Positions 15,651 through 21,210 of a DNA stretch of 21,210 nt are shown piece by piece. The position numbers and the translations under genes were made by a program. Below the pieces are notes generated by a model. The model was not told the origin of the DNA, did no database searches, and saw nothing but the letters and a program-made list of their open reading frames with translations. This DNA is from an uncultured Bacteroides sp. (lineage in GTDB: Bacteria > Bacteroidota > Bacteroidia > Bacteroidales > Bacteroidaceae): assembly GCA_900766005.1 (NCBI GenBank), contig CAAFTU010000108.1:1-21210 (forward strand), written 5' to 3'. The first letter of the stretch is position 1; each line of letters begins with the position of its first letter.

Positions 15651-17453
15651 ATGGAAACTTGGAAAACGAATTTAGACGAGACAAAGAAACGATATATAGA
15701 TTGGTGGAACCATAAAGGAATCATACTGAACATGTGGGAGCACTTTCAGGAAGATGTGAAACCTCATGCGGATATCCCTGCACCCTCCCCGGCAAAAGAC
15801 CTGAATCAGAAATGGTTCGATCCGCAATGGCGTGCAGAATACCTGGACTGGTACGTGGCACACAGCAGTCTGAAAGCAGATATCCTGCCGGTAGCCAATA
15901 CCCAGTTAGGCCCCGGTTCATTGGCAGCCATCTTGGGCGGCGTGTTCGAAGGAGGGGAAGATACCATTTGGATTCATCCCGATCCCGATTTCAACGATGA
16001 GATTGTTTTCAATCCCGAGCATCCCAACTGGATATTGCATAAAGAATTGCTGAAGGCATGCAAGGCGAAAGCAAACGGTCACTATTACGTAGGAATGCCC
16101 GACTTGATGGAAGGTCTGGACGTACTGGCCGCCTTGAAAGGTACAGACAAAGTTTTGCTGGATACCGTGATGCAGCCCGAAGTGCTGGAACAGCAAATGC
16201 AACAAATCAATGATATCTATTTCAAAGTCTTTGATGAACTTTACGACATCATCCGTGAAGGAGACGAAATGGCCTTCTGCTATTTCTCTTCATGGGCGCC
16301 GGGAAAGATGAGCAAGTTGCAAAGCGATATCTCCACCATGATCAGTGAGGATGATTATCGTCGTTTTGTACAACCCTTTATCCGCGAACAATGCCAAAAG
16401 ATAGACTATACCTTGTATCATCTGGACGGCGTAGGCGCCATGCATCACCTGCCCGCCCTTCTTGAAATTGAGGAACTGAATGCCATTCAATGGACTCCGG
16501 GCGTAGGTGAGCCACAAGGAGGATCACCCAAATGGTACGACCTTTACAAGAAGATCCTTGCCGGAGGCAAGAGCATCATGGCTTGTTGGGTAACCTTGGA
16601 CGAACTGAAACCCTTGCTGGACAATATCGGTGCGGACGGTGTGCATCTGGAAATGGATTTCCATAACGAGAGAGAAGTGGAACAAGCGATGCGCATTGTC
16701 GAAGAATACTCCTCTTCTTCCTCTGACGTATCCAAAGAAGACCTTTCGAAAGAAGAAGCCGCTGCAACAAAACAAGAAACAATCGTCGTCAAAGACTCTG
16801 CGGCAGCCGGGAATGAAGCCTTGAAACCTTTGTTCAATGCCATTGTGGACGGAAAGCTGGAACCGGCCGTAGAAGTAACCAAGAAAGCCATCGCCGAAGG
16901 AGTACAGCCCCAGGAAATTATCAACAACTACATGATAAAGGCTATGGGCGAAGTGGGACAACGCTTCCAGGACGGAAAAGCGTTCGTTCCCCAACTGCTG
17001 ATGGCAGGACGCGCCATGAAGGGAGCTTTGGAACTTCTGAAGCCTTTACTGCAAGGGAGTGCCTCGACCACCATAGGCAAGGTAGTCATCGGGACCGTGA
17101 AAGGCGACTTGCATGATATCGGCAAGAACCTGGTGGCTTCCATGCTGGAAGGTTGCGGCTTTGAGGTAATCAACATAGGCATAGATGTATCTTGCGACAA
17201 ATTTGTGGAAGAAGTCAAGAAAAACAAGGCAGACATCCTGTGCATGAGTGCCTTGCTGACAACAACCATGACTTATATGCAAGAGGTGATCAACGCTTTG
17301 GAAGCAGCCGGTATCCGTCATCAGGTAAAAGTAATGATAGGCGGCGCTCCGGTAAGCCAGGGATTTGCCGATGAAATAGGTGCGGACGGGTATAGCGACA
17401 ATGCCAATACGGCCGTAGCGGTAGCCAAAGAACTGATGGGACTTCATCAATAA
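15651..17453 (+). CDS. UroD-like methyltransferase fused to a corrinoid-binding domain (CmuA-like architecture)
   Basis: A 600-residue two-part protein. Residues about 1-352 form a URO-D-fold methyltransferase domain, with YHLDGVGAMHHLPALL (256-271) and WTPGVGEPQGG (281-291). A Ser- and charge-rich linker (about 353-385) follows. Residues about 388-470 resemble the MetH/MtaC helical cap, and 475-598 the cobalamin-binding fold, with GDLHDIG (485-491, His488 as lower cobalt ligand), SALLTT (533-538) and MIGGAP (562-567). Such proteins move a methyl group from a substrate to Co(I) corrinoid. Where thiol methyltransferases have His-x-Cys, this domain has His257-Leu-Asp259 and lacks the later Cys, which suits a substrate-demethylating role. 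Chloromethane methyltransferase CmuA has the same domain order. It lies 5 bp after GH31 and 33 bp before the symporter. It is not HemE: UroD here is a fold name only. The methyl donor is unknown; an O-methyl sugar is my inference from context. Confidence 0.85.
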   Translation: METWKTNLDETKKRYIDWWNHKGIILNMWEHFQEDVKPHADIPAPSPAKDLNQKWFDPQWRAEYLDWYVAHSSLKADILPVANTQLGPGSLAAILGGVFEGGEDTIWIHPDPDFNDEIVFNPEHPNWILHKELLKACKAKANGHYYVGMPDLMEGLDVLAALKGTDKVLLDTVMQPEVLEQQMQQINDIYFKVFDELYDIIREGDEMAFCYFSSWAPGKMSKLQSDISTMISEDDYRRFVQPFIREQCQKIDYTLYHLDGVGAMHHLPALLEIEELNAIQWTPGVGEPQGGSPKWYDLYKKILAGGKSIMACWVTLDELKPLLDNIGADGVHLEMDFHNEREVEQAMRIVEEYSSSSSDVSKEDLSKEEAAATKQETIVVKDSAAAGNEALKPLFNAIVDGKLEPAVEVTKKAIAEGVQPQEIINNYMIKAMGEVGQRFQDGKAFVPQLLMAGRAMKGALELLKPLLQGSASTTIGKVVIGTVKGDLHDIGKNLVASMLEGCGFEVINIGIDVSCDKFVEEVKKNKADILCMSALLTTTMTYMQEVINALEAAGIRHQVKVMIGGAPVSQGFADEIGADGYSDNANTAVAVAKELMGLHQ

Positions 17454-17486
17454 ACGGAATATTCATCTTAATCTGATACATGAATT

Positions 17487-19058
17487 ATGCACGCTAATTA
17501 TTTAGATACGTTAGATTGGGGCATTCTTATTGCCTACTTTCTGATTCTTATAGGCATCGGTATATGGGCCAGCCTGAAACGCAAAAAAGGCAGCAGCCTT
17601 TTTCTTGCCGAGCGTTCCCTGAAGTGGCATCACATCGGTTTCTCCATGTGGGGAACCAATGTGGGCCCTTCCATGCTGATAGCCTCCGCCAGTGCCGGAT
17701 TTACCACCGGTATCGTTTCAGGTAATTATGCCTGGTATGCGTTTGTTTTCATCTGCTTGCTGGCTTTTGTCTTTGCCCCTCGTTACTTAGGAGCACGTAT
17801 CACCACCTTGCCGGAGTTCATGGGGCGGCGTTTCGGACAGTCCACCCGCAACATTCTTGCCTGGTACACCATTGTGACAATCCTTATCTCGTGGCTTGCC
17901 CTGACCTTATTCGCCGGAGGTATCCTTATCCGTCAGGTTTTCGATATTCCCATGTGGCAGTCAGCATTGATCCTGCTCGTTATCTCCGCATTCTTCACCA
18001 TGGCCGGAGGGCTGAAAGCGGTAGCCTATACCAATGTATTCCAAATGCTTCTGCTTATTTTCGTATCGGCCACGCTTACTATAGCAGGTCTTTACAAAGT
18101 GGGTGGCATCAGCGCATTGGCCGAAGCGGTTCCGGCCGATTACTGGAACCTGTTCCGCCCGAATGACGATCCCGCCTTCCCGTGGCTGCCCATTATTCTG
18201 GGGTATCCCATCATGGGAGTCTGGTTCTGGTGCACAGACCAATCCATGGTACAGCCTGTATTGGCTGCTAAGAATCTGAAAGAAGGCCAAATGGGTGCCA
18301 ACTTCACCGGCTGGTTGAAGATACTGGATGTTCCTCTCTATATCCTTCCGGGTATCATCTGTCTGGCACTCTACCCGGGCTTGAAGAACCCCGATGAAGC
18401 CTACATGACTATGGTCACTAACTTATTTCCTGTAGGCATGGTGGGGTTGGTACTGGCCGTATTGACCGCCGCACTGATCAGCACTGTCGGCTCTGCCCTG
18501 AATGCGCTGAGTACAGTCTTCACGATGGATATCTATGTCAAGAAATTCAGACCGCTTGCCAGCCAGAAAGAGATCATCCGTACAGGGCATGTGGTTACAA
18601 TGGCGGGAGCACTGATTTCGGTGATCATCACCATTGCCATAGACAGTATCAAAGGATTGAATCTGTTCAATGTATTCCAATCGGTACTGGGATTTATCGC
18701 ACCGCCTATGGCGACTGTTTTCCTGTTCGGCATCTTCTGGAAACGAACTACCACGATGGCTGCCAACATGGCATTGACGCTTGGCACGGCGTTCAGCATG
18801 GGAGTGGGCATTCTCTATTTATGGGTATTCCCTGCGGAAGAATATACGACATGGCCTCACTTCATGATGCTGTCTTTCTACCTGTTCGTTATCATCAGCG
18901 CAGGCATGATCTTGGTATCCTTATTGGATAAACATCGACAAGAATGTACATTAAATATGAAGAAAGTCATGGAGAAGCCGGCTAAATCCGTTATCCTTGC
19001 ATGGGCGTTACTGGCTATTGTCATGGTCGGGCTTTATCTATTCTTCAATGGGCATTAA
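17487..19058 (+). CDS. Sodium:solute symporter (SSS/SLC5 family), probable sugar or glycoside importer
   Basis: A 523-residue inner-membrane transporter with about 13-14 hydrophobic helices. SSS hallmarks are the first helix (WGILIAYFLILIGIGIWA), the FLAERSLKWHHIGFSMWGTNVG segment, AYTNVFQMLLLI in the middle helices and TAALISTVGSALNALSTVFTMDIY, a typical sodium-site helix (TM8). The WFWCTDQSMVQPVLAAKNLKEG stretch resembles sugar-type (SGLT-like) members. The start at 17487 is chosen because the ATG 6 bp upstream runs into a stop after five codons. As last gene of the operon, 33 bp after the corrinoid fusion, it probably imports the compound released by the GH141-like enzyme. The specific substrate cannot be read from sequence. 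Confidence 0.9.
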   Translation: MHANYLDTLDWGILIAYFLILIGIGIWASLKRKKGSSLFLAERSLKWHHIGFSMWGTNVGPSMLIASASAGFTTGIVSGNYAWYAFVFICLLAFVFAPRYLGARITTLPEFMGRRFGQSTRNILAWYTIVTILISWLALTLFAGGILIRQVFDIPMWQSALILLVISAFFTMAGGLKAVAYTNVFQMLLLIFVSATLTIAGLYKVGGISALAEAVPADYWNLFRPNDDPAFPWLPIILGYPIMGVWFWCTDQSMVQPVLAAKNLKEGQMGANFTGWLKILDVPLYILPGIICLALYPGLKNPDEAYMTMVTNLFPVGMVGLVLAVLTAALISTVGSALNALSTVFTMDIYVKKFRPLASQKEIIRTGHVVTMAGALISVIITIAIDSIKGLNLFNVFQSVLGFIAPPMATVFLFGIFWKRTTTMAANMALTLGTAFSMGVGILYLWVFPAEEYTTWPHFMMLSFYLFVIISAGMILVSLLDKHRQECTLNMKKVMEKPAKSVILAWALLAIVMVGLYLFFNGH

Positions 19059-19108
19059 AAGAAGGAGCAGAAGGCTGAAAAGATTGTATTTTTATATGCC
19101 TGCATTTG

Positions 19109-19262
19109 ATATCCCACTTGGGTGGTGAGGCAGTCCCACCCCGGTGAGATTGCAGCTTCACCCCGGTGGAACTGGAGTCTCACCGGGGTGGAATATCAGA
19201 TGAAAGTGGTTGTTATAACAGATGGGAACGGCTGTTATACCCTGTCTGATAGGACAGGAGAT
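19109..19262. repeat. Degenerate 22-bp-periodic array with embedded inverted repeats
   Basis: Seven successive 22-bp frames can be laid out from 19109, 19131, 19153, 19175, 19197, 19219 and 19241. Frames 2-4 share a core of CACCCCGGTG (19137-19146 and 19159-19168) or its reverse complement CACCGGGGTG (19181-19190). Frame 1 has the related CCCACTTGGGTGG. Frames 5 and 6 match each other, both starting CAGATG and ending GTTATA plus one or two bases. Frames 2, 3, 5 and 6 all begin CAG. Hairpins are possible at 19159-19190 (10-bp stem), 19214-19239 (TATAACAG/CTGTTATA) and 19241-19258 (CCTGTC/GACAGG). It lies between two convergent operons, 50 bp past the symporter stop. Confidence 0.65.
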
Positions 19263-19349
19263 TCATTAAGGTTGCAACAAATTGCAAAATCAATGAGATT
19301 AATAACAACATCTAGCCATTTGGGAACTCTGATTTTTGTAGTCATCCTA
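19263..19349. other. Convergent intergenic end region
   Basis: No gene is supported here. A hairpin of two TTGCAA words (19272-19277 and 19282-19287) with loop CAAA is present. Neither operon shows a hairpin followed by a T-run in 19059-19349, so ending of transcription may rely on Rho or on the structured array at 19109-19262. Confidence 0.4.
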
Positions 19350-20048
19350 TTATCCTCGCTGCTTCCGCCTGTAACATCTATCGTACGTACAGAGACCGCA
19401 AGTATATTCCAGTTTACGGACACCATCCCCCAGGCCTATTACTCCACTGACCGATTTTATAGGAAGCATCAAACCGGAATCTGTCAACCGGATGCCGCAA
19501 GGTTCCGCTGAAGGAAATAAAGGGAATAATTTTTTTTGCTCCGACACATGCCAGCCGCAATATCCGGGACTGAAACGGTTGGTATGCCTCCACCCTCTGT
19601 CGCGGATGTATTCATCCAACGCAATTTCCATACAATCCGCAGTCTTCTCGGCTATGACACTTCCTATGGCATCCGCTATATAAACCTTTACCATATCCCC
19701 CTCTTGCTGCAACGTATGCTGGAACCTTTCAAAACCGGTTCCGGCAGTCGCGGCAAAGAAAGCGAAGGATTCCGAACCACGCAGCTGCCGGGTGATTATT
19801 TTACCTATACTGAAACACGTATCGCCGACAGAAAGCGAGTCTTTCGATTCATCCAACTCTCCACCGGATATGAAAAAACAAAAACGGGGAGAAGTTACTG
19901 CCTCCACCCGTCCAAGCACCCCACGGACTTCTTTTTCTACCGCTTCGTCGGGCACAGCATCTGCATACCCCATTGCCTCATAGAGTTCGGACAATGAGAT
20001 AGACAGATCAGCAAAAGAAAGTTCTTTTTCAAGCATTATTGAATTCAT
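19350..20048 (-). CDS. MetH activation-domain-like protein (corrinoid reactivation candidate)
   Basis: A 232-residue stand-alone protein resembling the C-terminal S-adenosylmethionine-binding activation domain of cobalamin-dependent methionine synthase. The marks are RFSPGYCGW (158-166), matching the RxxPGY SAM motif, and the CGIRLTDSGLMLPIKSVSGVIG region (184-205), the MetH pattern of a Thr-x-Ser then a P-x-x-SVSG. It ends with Cys217, Cys220 and Cys225 (CGLC, DRC), a cluster absent from MetH itself and possibly a metal or Fe-S site. In MetH this domain reductively methylates inactive Co(II) with SAM; here the partner would be the corrinoid domain of the 15651-17453 protein. ATG at 20048 overlaps the end of the mtaA-like gene by 20 bp; an in-frame ATG at 20036 overlaps by 8 bp and is a credible alternative. 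Translational coupling is likely. It lacks the catalytic domains of MetH. Confidence 0.75.
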   Translation of the reverse strand: MNSIMLEKELSFADLSISLSELYEAMGYADAVPDEAVEKEVRGVLGRVEAVTSPRFCFFISGGELDESKDSLSVGDTCFSIGKIITRQLRGSESFAFFAATAGTGFERFQHTLQQEGDMVKVYIADAIGSVIAEKTADCMEIALDEYIRDRGWRHTNRFSPGYCGWHVSEQKKLFPLFPSAEPCGIRLTDSGLMLPIKSVSGVIGLGDGVRKLEYTCGLCTYDRCYRRKQRG

Positions 20049-21039
20049 TTAATGCGGCAAAGAATGCATCAATATTTTCAGATGGCGTATGAGGCGGTGT
20101 ATCACATCCGCTGGAGAGCACGAAGTTGGGATAGGACCGGGTAGCTTCCAACAAATCGAGTGTGGCTTTCTTCATCACCTCCGGAGTAGCCGCCTTGAAC
20201 AAGCTCACCGGATCAAGATTTCCCATTGCAAGGGCATCGGCAGGTACTTCTTTCAGAGCTTCGACCATATCTATTTTATTTCCAAAATGATAAGCGGCAG
20301 CTCCTGTAGCTACCATTGCCTTGGTACAATGACCGGTATTTCCACAATTATGCAGAATGACCGTGAAGTGATCGTCCTGCACTTTCTCTACTATCTCCTT
20401 AATGAAAACAGACGAGTATTGCGTGCAGTCCTCATCAGACAAGAGTCCGGCAGCCGGCTCGGCCATCACTACCCCATTCACTCCTGTGGCCTTCAATGCC
20501 ATACAGTAACGGAGAATGAAATCCGAACATTTCTTCAACAGCGAATTGGCCGCTTCCGGATTGATATAAATAAGCATCATGATTTCAGACATGTCATACA
20601 AACGTCCTGCCAATGAGTAAGGGCCGATGCAACCGGCAAAGACGGGCCGGTCCGTAATGGTCTTGGCTGCCAGCATATTTGCTTTCAGATACTGGGGGAT
20701 TCTTCCTTTATTCAAGGCAGGGATTTCCAGTTTGTCAATAGCTTCTTCATCATTGAGAAGACGCCCCACCACACTGGGAACCTCATTTTCGGGGAAGACA
20801 ATCTCCGCTCCGAAAGCCTCGGCTTCTACCGTCAAATCCATAATCACGGTTGCGGCGGCTGTGGGATATTTCTCACTCAATGCCTTGATGGCGTTGTAAT
20901 GCACTTGTCCGTCAGTGACGGCATCGCGTACCGTTTTCCCTATCATCTCTATGCCCGGATGGGTCATGATGGGCATAGCCACCACTTCTTTCTTTTGGAT
21001 AATTTCGTTTATCCACTCTTTCATATTCAGTTTACTCAT
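20029..21039 (-). CDS. MtaA/MtbA-like cobamide methyltransferase (UroD family, zinc-thiol type)
   Basis: A 336-residue URO-D-fold methyltransferase covering the whole family length. It carries the zinc-binding set of MtaA/MtbA enzymes: His230-Asn-Cys232 in ILHNCGNTGHC, and Cys312 in LSSGCDTPPHTPSENI. In methanogens these enzymes move a methyl group from a methylcorrinoid protein to the thiol of coenzyme M. Bacteroidales are not known to use coenzyme M, so another thiol such as homocysteine is my guess. The other UroD-like domain in this window lacks these cysteines, so the two probably catalyse opposite halves of one transfer. It is the first gene of a convergent minus-strand pair and overlaps the MetH-activation-like gene. 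It is not uroporphyrinogen decarboxylase, because the zinc motif and the context point to methyl transfer. No clear promoter is seen in 21040-21150. Confidence 0.8.
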   Translation of the reverse strand: MSKLNMKEWINEIIQKKEVVAMPIMTHPGIEMIGKTVRDAVTDGQVHYNAIKALSEKYPTAAATVIMDLTVEAEAFGAEIVFPENEVPSVVGRLLNDEEAIDKLEIPALNKGRIPQYLKANMLAAKTITDRPVFAGCIGPYSLAGRLYDMSEIMMLIYINPEAANSLLKKCSDFILRYCMALKATGVNGVVMAEPAAGLLSDEDCTQYSSVFIKEIVEKVQDDHFTVILHNCGNTGHCTKAMVATGAAAYHFGNKIDMVEALKEVPADALAMGNLDPVSLFKAATPEVMKKATLDLLEATRSYPNFVLSSGCDTPPHTPSENIDAFFAALNEFNNA

Positions 21040-21154
21040 GGTCTTTTATTCTTTACCTATATTGGCTATGTTTAATGACGCATATGAAAAAACATTGTAC
21101 TCATACATAAATTTAAATATGTAAATAGGGACATTCATTAAATATTACAAAATC

Positions 21155-21201
21155 AGCCAACTAATTCATACACAAAGTATTGCGAATTAGTTGGCTTTTT
21201 T
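21155..21201. terminator. Strong hairpin with T-run near the right edge
   Basis: A perfect 13-bp stem, AGCCAACTAATTC (21155-21167) with GAATTAGTTGGCT (21184-21196), has a 16-nt loop. On the plus strand T continues to 21201; on the minus strand the stem is followed by GATTTTGT. It is a likely bidirectional terminator. No plus-strand gene precedes it here, so it more likely ends a minus-strand gene beyond the window, insulating the mtaA-like operon. Confidence 0.65.
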
Positions 21202-21210
21202 GTATCTTTA

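Noticed and set aside
19109..19262. CRISPR array
   Set aside because: Units are contiguous 22-mers without spacers, the cores change along the array, and there are no cas genes.
19122..19511. Plus-strand open frame of 129 codons across the repeat array
   Set aside because: It begins inside the 22-bp array, overlaps the MetH-activation-like gene antisense and has no start signal or recognisable domain.
20029..21039. Uroporphyrinogen decarboxylase (HemE)
   Set aside because: The His-x-Cys...Cys zinc set and the corrinoid/MetH-like neighbours point to a methyltransferase; no heme genes are nearby.

Overview
The window looks like a chromosomal segment of a gut Bacteroidales, probably Bacteroides or Phocaeicola. 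The signs are Bacteroidetes-type promoters (TAnnTTTG at -7), a Rho factor with a very long disordered insert, an UpxY/NusG-like antiterminator next to an invertible promoter, a Bacteroides-style tyrosine recombinase, and short AT-rich intergenic gaps with weak ribosome binding sites. No rRNA, tRNA, CRISPR array or insertion sequence was recognised. The species is not identified.

Left part (1-3088): a phase-variation module. A minus-strand UpxY/NusG-family antiterminator gene (434-1267) faces a 202-bp segment bounded by perfect 30-bp inverted repeats (1329-1358 and 1501-1530). The segment carries one good Bacteroides promoter. In this copy it points right, away from the antiterminator, so the gene is read here as OFF. 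A minus-strand tyrosine recombinase (1886-3088) beside it is the likely local invertase. What is switched probably lies to the left of the window.

Middle part (3172-8847): a tightly packed minus-strand run, probably one transcription unit from 8307 to 3172. It encodes a membrane-anchored transglutaminase-like protein, a metallo-beta-lactamase-fold hydrolase, a VOC (glyoxalase-fold) protein, a DUF3805/DUF3806 protein and an Uup-like ABC-F ATPase. RidA (8470-8847) lies upstream, separated by a gap with an imperfect inverted repeat. rho (9275-11284) is divergent, with a 5' leader, a possible 29-codon leader ORF and a strong intrinsic terminator.

Right part (11508-21039): the most unusual region. 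Four plus-strand genes form an apparent operon: a secreted beta-helix protein resembling GH141, a cytoplasmic GH31 alpha-xylosidase-like enzyme, a fusion of a UroD-like methyltransferase domain to a corrinoid-binding domain (CmuA-like order), and a sodium:solute symporter. A convergent minus-strand pair encodes an MtaA/MtbA-like zinc methyltransferase (His-x-Cys...Cys) and a stand-alone protein resembling the MetH reactivation domain, with a C-terminal Cys cluster. Together these supply the parts of a corrinoid methyl-transfer system linked to glycan cleavage and sugar uptake. My inference is a route for using O-methylated plant sugars or glycosides, with the methyl group passed to a thiol acceptor. 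Between the two operons lies a degenerate 22-bp-periodic array rich in inverted repeats (about 19109-19262).
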